Below, piece after piece: positions 36,780 through 46,123 of a DNA stretch of 64,000 bases (position 1 is its first letter; each line of letters opens with the position of its first letter). The DNA is from Puteibacter caeruleilacunae. GTDB taxonomy: Bacteria; Bacteroidota; Bacteroidia; Bacteroidales; Prolixibacteraceae. The notes beneath the pieces are model-generated. The model saw only the letters and a program-made list of their open reading frames with translations. It did no database searches and had not been told where the DNA came from. Where the stretch lies: contig SJCO01000002.1 of assembly GCA_005217565.1 (NCBI GenBank), forward strand, positions 62,001-126,000, read 5' to 3'. The position numbers and the translations under genes are program-made.

Positions 36780-37829
36780 TTAAGCTGATTGTCTTCTGTA
36801 AAGAAATAGCCCTACAACAATAATAGCCACTGCAAATCCTCCGATTACCCACAAAAGCAAATTCCCTTCTTTTTGATCTTCAATTGCTTTATCCTCGCTG
36901 ATATCTTTTTTATCTGCAATTTCAAAGACACGATTAACAAGAGCTTCAGCATTTGAAATACTATCAGTTGTACCTTTCGCTAATATCTGACTCATTTCTG
37001 TAAGTGTCATTGGATTATCAACATCAACATTGAGCATCTCTGCAACTCGTTCCTTAATCTTACCATCCCAACTAAGTGGAGTTGCATGCTTAAGCAACGG
37101 ACTTAAATCAACACCGCACTCACAGTCTGTTCCAATAAGTACCAGTTTGTTGAATATATCCTTGAATGGAATATCATTACCTTGCAATACATCCCCTGCA
37201 ATTCTCCCCCTACCGTAAAGGACTGCTACAGCAGGAACTTGATTATTCTCATCAACTCCCAGACAATTCAAAAGGATTTGTTCTTCAAAGCGATCTTGAT
37301 ATTTCATCTCTATCACCTGAATCTGCTCATCTACCTTTTTATCCAGATGAGACGAAATCTTATAAAATTCACTTATCGCTTTGTTGATGCTTGCGCGATA
37401 TTGTCCTTGATCTTCTTTACCTCTGACACAAAGCACCACCGCAAATGAATTCCCCAATGCCTCAACCAACCGTTCTCTAGCGACTGATCCCAAGCTTGCC
37501 GTAACTACCTCTATAATATCATCCCGAGATTTTACCTGCTTTTCATGTAGTGTATCCCCCTGCTCTGAAAACATACGTACAATAGTTTGGATATCTGAGT
37601 CCTTTTCAACGTTATAAGTCACATTTGCCTCCATAGCATAGGCAAATGCGATGCTTTTAAAATCCTTGATTAGCGACTCACTCTTAACAGTATCGGCAGT
37701 CAATACCAATCGATATTTAGGAACAAACAGCTCACTATATCCAATTTCCCTGATTGTATAACGACACGCGTATGAGTGAGTAAACACACCCAACATTACT
37801 ATGGCAATTAATGTGATCCTCTTTATCAT
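36780..37829 (-). CDS. Extracytoplasmic protein with C-terminal membrane anchor, unknown function
   Basis: I do not recognise a family. The 349-residue protein starts with a signal peptide (HSYACRYTIREIG; Cys22 could be lipid-modified but the lipobox is poor) and ends with one membrane helix at about 325-343 followed by YRRQSA, so most of it lies outside the cytoplasm. It has a CECG pair in LVLIGTDCECGVDLSPLLKH (about 235-250) and a VAVLYGRGRIAG strand-turn. The alternating beta/alpha pattern with LNCLGVDENNQVPAVAVLYG could be a thioredoxin-like fold, but no CxxC is present. It starts 7 bases after the PQQ-propeller/methyltransferase gene and is probably made with it. Confidence 0.65.
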   Translation of the reverse strand: MIKRITLIAIVMLGVFTHSYACRYTIREIGYSELFVPKYRLVLTADTVKSESLIKDFKSIAFAYAMEANVTYNVEKDSDIQTIVRMFSEQGDTLHEKQVKSRDDIIEVVTASLGSVARERLVEALGNSFAVVLCVRGKEDQGQYRASINKAISEFYKISSHLDKKVDEQIQVIEMKYQDRFEEQILLNCLGVDENNQVPAVAVLYGRGRIAGDVLQGNDIPFKDIFNKLVLIGTDCECGVDLSPLLKHATPLSWDGKIKERVAEMLNVDVDNPMTLTEMSQILAKGTTDSISNAEALVNRVFEIADKKDISEDKAIEDQKEGNLLLWVIGGFAVAIIVVGLFLYRRQSA

Positions 37830-37836
37830 ACGAGTG

Positions 37837-40800
37837 TTACTTCAATGATGAGATCGGTTGATAAACAATCGACATCTGCAATGGGAAATTACAAGTACAA
37901 CCTGAACTCGCTTCAGGAATCAATACTACCCCTCCCGCTGGAATCATATTAATCCAACACCCAGGACGGGAGATATTATTAAGTTTCGTCCCCTGATCAT
38001 CCTTTCCTGGAATACATACCGAAGGATTGGTTCCTCTGAAATAAATAACGTCATCAGCCCCCGATATATTACCGCAGGAGTGTCCATTGCGAGTTAATTT
38101 CCAATCCTCTTTTTGTTTTCCTGATTGCAGGTCATAAGCAAATGGTTCGGTATATACTGTACCATTCATGATCATTGCCCGGTGAATTTGCTCTCCATGT
38201 GAACCATTGGTCCAGCTAAGATGCTGCTTCTCCTGCCTCCACAATGGATCTCCCGATTTAGAATCAAATCCGTACGTACCATACCATAGCGCCTTATTCT
38301 TATTTCCAGATCCTGACATCACCAAAACACCGTCGGCATAACTTCCAAACAAAATGTGTTCAATCAACTTAAAATCGAATGCTTCCTTCCAAATAACCTT
38401 TCCTGTACTACTATCAAGCGCTACAACATTCATTTTCTTCTTCAACACATTAAAAGGAATCAGTCCATCCTCATCATTCAATGCTTCTGGATTCATACTC
38501 TCAACAAAAAACATTTTCCCATCCCCCATACAAATTGAAGGATTCAGAATCACTCCACCTTTATAGGTCCATGCTGTTTTTCCTGTTTCCTGATTCATTC
38601 CAAATAGATAATCGCTCGTCACCAAGCGACTATGTTCACTCCAGTCGAGGCGACTATATTGATTAAAGATCGCAGAGGATTTACGAGCACTTCCAAACAA
38701 CATTTCTCTTTGTACCGCCACATACCCCCAGTGCGGATCGGTGCTATATCTCTTTAATAGCGGCACACGAAACAGTTGCTTCTCCTGACCAGTTATTGGA
38801 TCCAATACATAACAAAAATTGTCGGCGACCGCATACAACGCTTTATTGTTTAAAGCAAGATTACCTGCATCTCTTGAAATCTTTATTCTTCTAAAATGGG
38901 CAATATCTTTATCCCAAAGCAAAGTCCCGTTGTAAGCATCTGCAGCGAGAACACCATCATCTTTAGGGATATAAAGAATTCCATTTTTAAACAACGGAGC
39001 AGGAGCACGATGATGTCTATCGGACATATCGCGAGGTCCTGGTTGTCCGAACCACAAAGGCTTAACCTTATCTGAAGCATATTGATCTCCAGTACTTACT
39101 GTATTAGATTCATTGGCATACAAATGAGTCCACTCACCACTTCCGGGTAAAGCTTCTCTTTCAATAATCCAATAATCACCACCATTAAATAAGGCATAAC
39201 CTTTAAAATATTTGTCGTGCAATTGATTGACTGTCTTTTCTGGGACATCAGCACCAATCAATAGTCGCCCTCCTGAAGGAGAAAGAATACGACTTATTTC
39301 ACTACAAGCACCTTCCAGAGAATGAAGATCTGTTTTTTGATCAAGGATAACTACATTCACTAGATAATCAGAGAAATTAAGCGCTCCGATAGCACCTTGA
39401 AATATAGTAGTTCTACCACCATAAATTCCCGCTTCATCCAAATGAACACGAGACATCTCTACTTGTCGTTCATCGTCTTCAATTCCTATAACATAATAGT
39501 CACACTCATGTGTTAATGCAAATACTCGATCACCTTTTCCTGAGTTGGGTAGTAAAACAATCCCTTTTTCTCGAGGCATGTAACTCTTTACTTTCCTTGC
39601 CCAGGCAATATTCTCGCTATGATTCAGTGCTGACGTAAAGTATTTATTAGATGGCTCTTCAACAACCTCTTTTGCTCGTTCCTTATCACCAAAACAATAG
39701 ATAACACCTTTATCGGTACTGACAAACAATTTTCCTTCACTCATCGCTAGTCCGTAGGCTCTTCCATCAACATCCTGTTTCCACAATGTTTCACCGTTTG
39801 TAACATCATAAGCTGTTACCTGATCTTGTTGTCCGATGATTATGGACTCGGCCGACTTTACCATACAGTATATTTTACTCGTCGGAGCCTGCCATAGGAA
39901 TTCCTCCTTTTTAATATCATTCAGCACGCTTTTCAGACTATCAACTTTTGTCAGCGCAACATCTTTTCCCGCTTTTATATCTTTCGCAAGTTGTTTTAAT
40001 TCTCCGTTTACTGCTGCCTTTTGAGCAAAAGCTTTTGCATATTGAGTAACATCAACAGCATTTAACGAGAATTCTGTAGCAATAAAAAATTGATTCTGCT
40101 CCCCTATCACCTTATAACCAGTCATTGCTGCTTCCAGGAAATTCTGAGCTTTAATTTCTCCTTGCCAATTTACTCCGTGAACCAATTTGTCATTGATCAG
40201 CGTGACATAATCACCTCCAAGACCTTTAACTTTCTCATTCACGGTACCATCATTCAGATCAAAAGCCATTGGTTGCACTCTACTATTGGGAACATACCAA
40301 GTGCTATCCGATAGAACCGGATACCCCTGAGGAGCAAGGTCCTTCAACTTCTTTGTCCATATAATATTTCCCGATCTTGAAGAACATGCATGCACCTCAA
40401 CATTCTCTTCAGGAAGCAATCCTATTGCAACAAACAATGTATCTCCTTTTGCTACTACTCCGGTTCGAATAGGTACAGATGAAATTATACGACCATTTCC
40501 GATCAACTTGCGCGTATTACCAAAGGCTTTTTTCCACATTTGGCGACCGGTCTTTGGATCCAGACAGTATAATTTTCCATCATCAGAACCAACATATAAA
40601 GCTCCATCGTGCCATAAAGGTGCATTTCGATTAGGTGCATCAGTAAAGAACTGCCAAATCTTTTTACCTTTATCAATATCAAAACAGATAATACTATTAT
40701 TCGCTGAAGATGCGATATACAGCAAACCATTTGCGACAATTGGATGAAAAGCCCTATCATAGGTTACCAATGGTTCAAGCTTTCCTTTACCATTAAAATA

Positions 40801-41034
40801 ATCCTGTTTCGCAGGAGCTGGCCATGCTGGATTAGGTGCATTAAGCAACTGGCGCTTCCATCCCAATTTTAAAGGGTACTTTAGCGATACCTTACTAATT
40901 CCGCTATTATGCTGATCATGCATATATGATGGCCAACCATCATTGAGCACATTATTACTTTTGTCCGTATTGCAGGCAAATAAAAACAGGGAGAATACTA
41001 AAACAAAAAGGGTTTGAGAGTGAGTGTACTTCAT
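37837..41034 (-). CDS. PQQ-type beta-propeller lipoprotein with inserted methyltransferase-like domain
   Basis: This 1065-residue lipoprotein (Cys21 in FSLFLFACNTDKS) carries PQQ-like propeller repeats in two blocks, about residues 90-450 (GKKIWQFFTDAPNRNAPLW, DGKLYCLDPKTGRQMWKKAFG, ETLWKQDVDGRAYG) and about 640-1065 (NGTLLWDKDIAHFRR, GKVIWKEAFD). Between them (about 465-620) is a Rossmann-like segment: GIVLLPNSGKGDRVFALTHE, VIGIEDDERQVEMSRVHLDEAG, FSDYLVNVVILD and ISRILSPSGGRLLIG follow the order of class I SAM-dependent methyltransferases. The C-terminus has the GCTCNFPLQ segment with its Cys pair, which I recall from large propeller proteins of Planctomycetes and Verrucomicrobia. No known reaction. 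It forms an operon with the following gene. Confidence 0.8.
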   Translation of the reverse strand: MKYTHSQTLFVLVFSLFLFACNTDKSNNVLNDGWPSYMHDQHNSGISKVSLKYPLKLGWKRQLLNAPNPAWPAPAKQDYFNGKGKLEPLVTYDRAFHPIVANGLLYIASSANNSIICFDIDKGKKIWQFFTDAPNRNAPLWHDGALYVGSDDGKLYCLDPKTGRQMWKKAFGNTRKLIGNGRIISSVPIRTGVVAKGDTLFVAIGLLPEENVEVHACSSRSGNIIWTKKLKDLAPQGYPVLSDSTWYVPNSRVQPMAFDLNDGTVNEKVKGLGGDYVTLINDKLVHGVNWQGEIKAQNFLEAAMTGYKVIGEQNQFFIATEFSLNAVDVTQYAKAFAQKAAVNGELKQLAKDIKAGKDVALTKVDSLKSVLNDIKKEEFLWQAPTSKIYCMVKSAESIIIGQQDQVTAYDVTNGETLWKQDVDGRAYGLAMSEGKLFVSTDKGVIYCFGDKERAKEVVEEPSNKYFTSALNHSENIAWARKVKSYMPREKGIVLLPNSGKGDRVFALTHECDYYVIGIEDDERQVEMSRVHLDEAGIYGGRTTIFQGAIGALNFSDYLVNVVILDQKTDLHSLEGACSEISRILSPSGGRLLIGADVPEKTVNQLHDKYFKGYALFNGGDYWIIEREALPGSGEWTHLYANESNTVSTGDQYASDKVKPLWFGQPGPRDMSDRHHRAPAPLFKNGILYIPKDDGVLAADAYNGTLLWDKDIAHFRRIKISRDAGNLALNNKALYAVADNFCYVLDPITGQEKQLFRVPLLKRYSTDPHWGYVAVQREMLFGSARKSSAIFNQYSRLDWSEHSRLVTSDYLFGMNQETGKTAWTYKGGVILNPSICMGDGKMFFVESMNPEALNDEDGLIPFNVLKKKMNVVALDSSTGKVIWKEAFDFKLIEHILFGSYADGVLVMSGSGNKNKALWYGTYGFDSKSGDPLWRQEKQHLSWTNGSHGEQIHRAMIMNGTVYTEPFAYDLQSGKQKEDWKLTRNGHSCGNISGADDVIYFRGTNPSVCIPGKDDQGTKLNNISRPGCWINMIPAGGVVLIPEASSGCTCNFPLQMSIVYQPISSLK

Positions 41035-41204
41035 TAGCTAATTTTTTACCACAACCTTACATTTCAATAAATGCAAAGCTTTTGATCTACATATCAGAAT
41101 AAATATTGACTCTAACATTGAGGGTGATTCGAATCAATTCTATTATTTGGAAGACAAATATCAGCATCACAAAGTTTTAAAGCAAATTTAAATCTACAAA
41201 AAAA

Positions 41205-41223
41205 GGCGGGAAAATTTCCCGCC
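41205..41223 (-). terminator. Terminator of the DUF5074-type gene
   Basis: A perfect palindrome, GGCGGGAAA (41205-41213) and TTTCCCGCC (41215-41223), is followed on the minus strand by a T run (plus-strand A run at 41198-41204). It lies 66 bases beyond the stop of the 438-residue lipoprotein gene and separates it from the PQQ-propeller operon. Confidence 0.85.
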
Positions 41224-41288
41224 TAATCTTAACCCAACAATACAATGCAACAGTTGCATCATACAATTGATGATTACTATATTTTTTT

Positions 41289-42605
41289 CTATTGCTTATA
41301 ATTGAAAACAAAGTCTACAGGAGTGTTACCTACAGTTTCCAATAACAATTGTTCGTCTCCTTTGTCATCTAATATCCATAACCTACTTCCTTCTCCTCCA
41401 AAAAAGTCACTTAATCCGGCTATATAAACTTCACCACTCTTAGGATGCACTTTTAAAGCAGTCGTCATTAAGATACCTGAATCAGCAGGTTTTACAAATA
41501 GTTCCTGTGTTTTACTCTCAGTACTAAAGCGATGAACATTCCCTGTAGAAGGTTCATACCAGTAGAAATATTTAGAGTTGGCAGAGGTTAATACTCCATT
41601 GCGATACAACTTAACTCCTCCATCTAATTCAACCGATTCTGCAATACCAAAGTGATCGTTCAACTTTACAAACCGAGGAGCATTGGTTCTACCCTCTATT
41701 CCTAACCAAATATTTCCATCTGCATCTTTTACAATCCCAGAGATATTCTCTTCAAAAGTCAACACATCACTTACCGTTCCATTTTCAACTTTCTTCAGTA
41801 CCTTACCATCTGCTACAAGCACTCCATTCTTAATAGCCAATACCCCCGATTGGATAGCAGGAACATCAGTTAGACCATCTATTGCACTCCCCATACTCAT
41901 GATCTTAAGGTTAAGAGGATACAAGTATCTTGTTTTGCGATAAGCACTTACTACATATGCTAAATCATCATTAACCACAGTGATGAAAGCAGGATTTTTA
42001 GCAGTAGATTCCAGCACGCTTGCTTTTTGTTCTAATGTCTCAGTATCAACAACAGTAATGTAACTTTCTCCACTTTGTGAAACAATATATAACTTCCCAT
42101 CAACTAATTGACCACTCATTACATTGTCACCAAGTGAAAAACCAGGATTTACCTTATTGAATTCACCAAATGAATATCCCAAACCATCAGTAAAAACGAC
42201 CTTCCCATCTTTCAATCCATCCAAGAAACCAACGTGTCCGTCATATCCTTCTGAATTAGCACATAACACAAGCGTTCCGTCAGCATACTTTCCAAATACC
42301 CGAACATTATAAACTAAGGATTCTTTTCCTGACTCATTGGCAATAACGGTTTTTACTTCATAAACTCCTTTCTTTTGAGCTTCAAAGGTATAGCTATCAT
42401 CTGAACCAACAAGCTCATCATCAACATACCAATTAACAATCGATTCGGAAAGATTACCATATTCAGGAGTTAATTCTACTTTTTCACCAAGTTCAATCTG
42501 AAACTCAGACGTTTCAGTTGTCACAGTAGGGGCATCTACATCATCAGAACAGCTAAAAGATAAACATACCAATAGACATAAACATGTAAACAATCTAATA
42601 TTCAT
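41289..42605 (-). CDS. DUF5074/YncE-type beta-propeller lipoprotein with Ig-like domain
   Basis: This 438-residue lipoprotein (Cys19, CLSFSCSDDVDAP) has a PKD/Ig-like domain at about 28-108 (IELGEKVELTPEYGNLSESIVNWYVDDELVG). A seven-blade-type propeller follows at about 110-438 (GTLVLCANSEG, GKLYIVSQSGESYITVVDTETLE, ISGIVKDADGNIWLGIEG, ALKVHPKSGEVYIAGLSDF). It fits the DUF5074/YncE group of Bacteroidota surface proteins. One member, BtuG, binds vitamin B12 on the surface of Bacteroides. I see no cobalamin riboswitch upstream and no BtuB next to it, so a B12 role is not supported here. It is a single-gene unit bounded by strong terminators. Confidence 0.75.
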   Translation of the reverse strand: MNIRLFTCLCLLVCLSFSCSDDVDAPTVTTETSEFQIELGEKVELTPEYGNLSESIVNWYVDDELVGSDDSYTFEAQKKGVYEVKTVIANESGKESLVYNVRVFGKYADGTLVLCANSEGYDGHVGFLDGLKDGKVVFTDGLGYSFGEFNKVNPGFSLGDNVMSGQLVDGKLYIVSQSGESYITVVDTETLEQKASVLESTAKNPAFITVVNDDLAYVVSAYRKTRYLYPLNLKIMSMGSAIDGLTDVPAIQSGVLAIKNGVLVADGKVLKKVENGTVSDVLTFEENISGIVKDADGNIWLGIEGRTNAPRFVKLNDHFGIAESVELDGGVKLYRNGVLTSANSKYFYWYEPSTGNVHRFSTESKTQELFVKPADSGILMTTALKVHPKSGEVYIAGLSDFFGGEGSRLWILDDKGDEQLLLETVGNTPVDFVFNYKQ

Positions 42606-42758
42606 TTCAGTTAATTTTTAATATAAATTATTATTTTTCTACCCTACCTGATGACAACTATTATGCCGCTAACTCTGTCCAAACGCAAAATCATAACATC
42701 TTATGATGACATGTGGCACATACTTTAATGAATTAGGAATTTCTGTCAGTACACTAAA

Positions 42759-42794
42759 AAAAAGGAGGTGCTGCATCTGCAACACCTCCTTTTT
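42759..42794. terminator. Strong bidirectional terminator
   Basis: GGAGGTG (42764-42770) pairs with CACCTCC (42783-42789), extended by TGCA/TGCA inside, with an A run to the left and TTTTTAT to the right. Transcripts in either direction end in a U-tract. It lies 28 bases after the stop of the 204-residue membrane protein gene and insulates the DUF5074 gene. Confidence 0.85.
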
Positions 42795-42821
42795 ATATTT
42801 TCTGATATCTGAGATTCTCAG

Positions 42822-43436
42822 TTATTTCTTTTTTTGATCAAGCCAGAATTCTACCGATGAGATCATGATTAAGGCATAACCTAATAACTCAATTCCTTCT
42901 TCTGCAGCATTCTTTACTGAACGAATATAGTTTTCATCCATCAATTCTTTCCAGAAAGTAGATTTACCGAAAAGGCGGGAAAAGACAAATACAATTAAGA
43001 ATCCAGCAAGCAATACCCCCCATGAAGGTCGCTTAATAAAATCATTTACTGCAGGTAAGAATTGTTCCTTTTTCTTGAACACAAGAAAAGCTACAATCAA
43101 CAATACAGCTAAAGCTGGAAACTTCCAGAATCCATGCACCACTTCATCCAATAGCCAGTCGAACTCACGAATAAAAGCAAGTAATGCCACACCACTCATC
43201 GCAATCGAAAATCCTTTGACATTAGGATTACGAGCACCAGCTAACAAGAAAAAAATCGCCGTTACAAACAATAATATTTCCTGCAAATATTCGGTATACG
43301 ACTGCTCAGAAAAATGCAATCCGTTTACTACAAGACCTGCATCCTGATGAATAACCAGTACGGCTGCAACCATTACAACACCATACACAATTACGCGGAT
43401 AAAAGCGTTCACAAACCCTTTAACCATTGAATCCAT
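42822..43436 (-). CDS. Integral membrane protein of unknown function
   Basis: This 204-residue protein has about five hydrophobic helices (about 10-30, 50-68, 75-90, 104-120 and 140-157) and a more amphipathic C-terminal part ending in LDQKKK. I recognise no family motif. The acidic pair in IREFDWLLDEVVHGFW and the C-terminal EEGIELLGYALIMISSVEFW are the most distinctive segments and recur in small Bacteroidota membrane proteins without assigned function. It is a single-gene unit, with a terminator downstream and the dispersed repeat upstream. Confidence 0.65.
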   Translation of the reverse strand: MDSMVKGFVNAFIRVIVYGVVMVAAVLVIHQDAGLVVNGLHFSEQSYTEYLQEILLFVTAIFFLLAGARNPNVKGFSIAMSGVALLAFIREFDWLLDEVVHGFWKFPALAVLLIVAFLVFKKKEQFLPAVNDFIKRPSWGVLLAGFLIVFVFSRLFGKSTFWKELMDENYIRSVKNAAEEGIELLGYALIMISSVEFWLDQKKK

Positions 43437-43582
43437 ATTCTATATTTTTTATTTAAATCCTCCTATTTCCCTCTATATAACAAGCGAACATGAAGATTAT
43501 TGTTATCAATACCCACAAAGGTAAAAAAAAGGTTGAACGGAGAAACGGAAACCAGAAAAAGGAAGCAGGAAGCAAAAGTGCA

Positions 43583-43684
43583 GAGAGCAAAGAGCAAAGA
43601 GCATGGAGTATGGGACGCAACCTAAATGCGCCAGCCGCCTCAGGAAATTTGCGTTAAGAAAATGCTTAACAGCAGCGTAAAGAA
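43583..43684 (+). repeat. Dispersed intergenic repeat, copy A
   Basis: The stretch matches the reverse complement of 58447-58555. The core CCTAAATGCGCCAGCCGCCT (from 43621) differs from copy B in two of 25 positions. Both copies also share AAAATGCTTAAC on one side and a GAGCAAAG-rich, low-complexity run on the other. It lies just beyond the stop of the PagL-like gene (-). Confidence 0.8.
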
Positions 43685-43710
43685 GTCCTGGTTGTTTGAC
43701 GAACGTTAGG

Positions 43711-44895
43711 CTATTTCCTCCGCCATTTTATCCTATACCCTACATTCCACTCCAGATAATCCACCTTTGAGAAGTCATAGGTACGAAGATTGAGTCCCAG
43801 GAACATACGGTCATGAAAATGATATTTAATACCAACTCTTTGGTAAAGATCAGGCTTATAACTTACATTCTCTTTCCGCGCCACTAAGTAACCAACCTGA
43901 CCAAGCAATGAGACTTTTCCAGTCTCCATTTCAATCTGACCAAAAGTACCCAATGCAATTTTATCCCAATGAGAATTCTTTTCAATCATCATATTACCAC
44001 TCTTCATACGATAAACCTCGACATTAATCGATTCATCGTAAGCACCATCAATACCTACTCCCAACTTAAACATGTGCGTCACCTGCCGTAGCCAAGTTGC
44101 CGATAGGGTATAAGTCGCAAAATTCGCATCAATTACAGGTGTTTCAAGTCCCGTTACCTGCGTGCTTCGAATGATTTGCTTACTTCCTACAGCAAAAGAA
44201 AAAAGAACCTCCTGCCAAGGATCACACGGTGGCGGCATTCTTCGTATAGGTCTGACTCTAGGCTTAAGGTTATAACGTAACTCAACGTATGGAGCTCCCA
44301 GGTTCAATCCAATATTAGGGGCCTTCATCGATCCATTGGAAAAATGAGAGGCACTATACCCAACATTCACTTCAAACCACTTGTTCAGCGGGATATTCAA
44401 GTACAATCCCAAATCGATATAAGCAGTCTGATATGATCCAATGGCATAATTCCATGGATTAAGATCTCTGTTATAAGGTTTCCAATTATAGGTAAGTCCC
44501 AAGCCCCACTCATAGTATAAGCTCACATTACGACCAGCAACTAATGGTGCCTCAAAAAAGCCAAATAAAGCAAATGGATAACCAATGTCTGAAGGTTCTT
44601 TAAAACGTGCAGAATATACTCCAAAACCATAACTCGGGAAATTATAAACATGATGCCATTCCTTTTCTCCATTAGTCTGCCATCCCAACTTCAGACTATA
44701 TGATTCAAAATCCTTTATTCTCCGCTGGTACGAGTTTAATCCATTAATAAAACGGTTGGTATTAAATACTGATCCACGATGATACTGAACACCCAAATAT
44801 TTTGTGTTTTTCATTGAAGTCTGCGCATATATCCCATCTGATATACCCAACAACAATATCACAACTACACCTATTTTCAACAGGTCTCTTATCAT
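43711..44895 (-). CDS. PagL-like acyloxyacyl hydrolase (lipid A 3-O-deacylase family)
   Basis: This 394-residue outer-membrane protein has a signal peptide ending near IYAQ and a beta-barrel pattern. Segments typical of the Bacteroidota acyloxyacyl hydrolase group are YLGVQYHRGSVF, LKLGWQTNG, YNFPSYGFGVYSARF and WFEVNVGYSASHFSNGSMKAPNIGLN. The HFSNG segment supplies the His-x-Ser of the PagL active site (His126/Ser128 in Pseudomonas). The third residue, Glu, is not at the same spacing; the nearest is in VELRYNL. The enzyme would remove an acyl chain from lipid A in the outer membrane. The C-terminal half (about 215-394) is an extra barrel-like region beyond PagL's usual 150 residues. Confidence 0.72.
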   Translation of the reverse strand: MIRDLLKIGVVVILLLGISDGIYAQTSMKNTKYLGVQYHRGSVFNTNRFINGLNSYQRRIKDFESYSLKLGWQTNGEKEWHHVYNFPSYGFGVYSARFKEPSDIGYPFALFGFFEAPLVAGRNVSLYYEWGLGLTYNWKPYNRDLNPWNYAIGSYQTAYIDLGLYLNIPLNKWFEVNVGYSASHFSNGSMKAPNIGLNLGAPYVELRYNLKPRVRPIRRMPPPCDPWQEVLFSFAVGSKQIIRSTQVTGLETPVIDANFATYTLSATWLRQVTHMFKLGVGIDGAYDESINVEVYRMKSGNMMIEKNSHWDKIALGTFGQIEMETGKVSLLGQVGYLVARKENVSYKPDLYQRVGIKYHFHDRMFLGLNLRTYDFSKVDYLEWNVGYRIKWRRK

Positions 44896-44938
44896 TGGTT
44901 CAGTTTAGTAAAAAAGTAAGTCGATCAATCTGCCTCGC

Positions 44939-45775
44939 TTAAGGAAATGATTTCGTTATCGCTACACTCACTCCCGAATTTTCATTGGTTTCAGTTATCT
45001 CATATCCATTACATTTCAATGCATCCGGAGCATTACCCGTGATATACGACACTTGGGTAAATTCCAGCATATCAATATCGTTATAGTCGTTACCAATCCC
45101 CATTGTTTCCGACTGTAATATACCTGTTTCCTGACAAAGATGAGCTATACCATGTCCTTTAGATACCGTCTCGTTAAAAATTTCCATCCAGATAAAGTCA
45201 TCATCTATTTGGGACGTTGATCGTATGATTCGTATCCCTTCAACCTTGCTTAAGATCTCTCCTTCCAATGACTCATAAAGCTTATCATCATTAGGCAGAA
45301 CAACCATAAATTGCGCTGCACCTTGTCGGTTTCTATTGACGTTATTTAAAGGTTCGGCATTGTGAATGTTCGCATTGAGATAACGTTCAAACTCTTCGCA
45401 TTTCTGGTCTCCCTGATAATATCTCATTTTAGCATTATCCGGTACAGGATTAAATACGAAGAAGTTGATATCCTCATCTTCTAAGAATGAAATCAGTTCT
45501 AATGTTTTACCCTCCGATAGGTTCTCTTTTGCCATCAACAGTTCCTCTCGCCAGTTATATATCCCAGCACCGGAGCTAAACACCACATAATCAATCGGCG
45601 TATTAGGATTTAACACAGCCCTAACCTTCTGCAAATTACGACCAGTAGCCACAACACGTACGATACCTCTTTCTCCGAGATTATTTAATGCAGTAATATC
45701 TTTATCTGAAATTGATTTATCATCCTTCAACAAAGTTCCATCCAGATCGGTAATCAACATTCTTAATTTTTCCAT
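44939..45775 (-). CDS. Cof-type HAD-IIB phosphatase
   Basis: This 278-residue cytoplasmic hydrolase has HAD motif I LITDLDGTLL (Asp10 nucleophile, Asp12), motif II VVATGRN, a C2-type cap (about 85-190), motif III near SKGHGIAHL (Lys) and motif IV GIGNDYNDIDML. The family removes phosphate from sugar phosphates, nucleotides or cofactors; which one is unclear. Length and motif order match Cof/YidA proteins. The start is supported by AGGAAGAGG just upstream. The gene is 43 bases upstream of the PagL-like gene on the same strand and may be co-transcribed with it. Confidence 0.9.
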   Translation of the reverse strand: MEKLRMLITDLDGTLLKDDKSISDKDITALNNLGERGIVRVVATGRNLQKVRAVLNPNTPIDYVVFSSGAGIYNWREELLMAKENLSEGKTLELISFLEDEDINFFVFNPVPDNAKMRYYQGDQKCEEFERYLNANIHNAEPLNNVNRNRQGAAQFMVVLPNDDKLYESLEGEILSKVEGIRIIRSTSQIDDDFIWMEIFNETVSKGHGIAHLCQETGILQSETMGIGNDYNDIDMLEFTQVSYITGNAPDALKCNGYEITETNENSGVSVAITKSFP

Positions 45776-46123
45776 CCTCTTCCTGACCTATTTTTTAGTA
45801 AGCAAAGCTTTTAAACGCCTAATATACTTACAATATAAACCAAAGTAGTCGTACTCAACAGCCCACTTATTACTCCACACAATGCACCTGTGATACAACT
45901 TTTTTCCTTTACTAAAGTAACAAATTAATTCGTTGCGATACGTATATTCTGAGTTTTCAAATGTATTTCGACTAAATGGAGTAACATTTCCCATTCAATT
46001 TAGTTGATTATTTTATCTTTGTAAATTCCAAAAAACAGAAAAAGTAATAGCATGTAATACTGTTGGAGATGGGCACATTATAGCATTGCTAATTTCCGAC
46101 AAAAGAATCAAAAATTTATTCAA
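45776..46123. other. Divergent intergenic region upstream of dapB
   Basis: The 348 bases separate the HAD phosphatase (-) and dapB (+). A -7-like TATCTTTG lies at 46014-46021. A minus-strand frame of 68 codons (45788-45994) ends 12 bases before the HAD gene, shows no recognisable domain and has no clear ribosome binding site, so it is not called as a gene. Confidence 0.4.
46014..46021 (+). promoter_or_regulatory. Candidate -7 element of the dapB-lepB operon
   Basis: TATCTTTG is an exact match to the Bacteroidota -7 consensus TAnnTTTG, 103 bases before the dapB start. A TTG at 46004 is too close for a -33 box, so only the -7 box supports it. Confidence 0.45.

Noticed and set aside
42606-42821. 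Cobalamin riboswitch before the DUF5074-type lipoprotein, which would suggest a BtuG role
   Set aside because: No B12 box or conserved riboswitch core can be seen; the region holds only a terminator and AT-rich sequence.
45788-45994. 68-codon minus-strand frame just upstream of the HAD phosphatase
   Set aside because: The position would suit an operon, but the product shows no domain and there is no clear translation signal.
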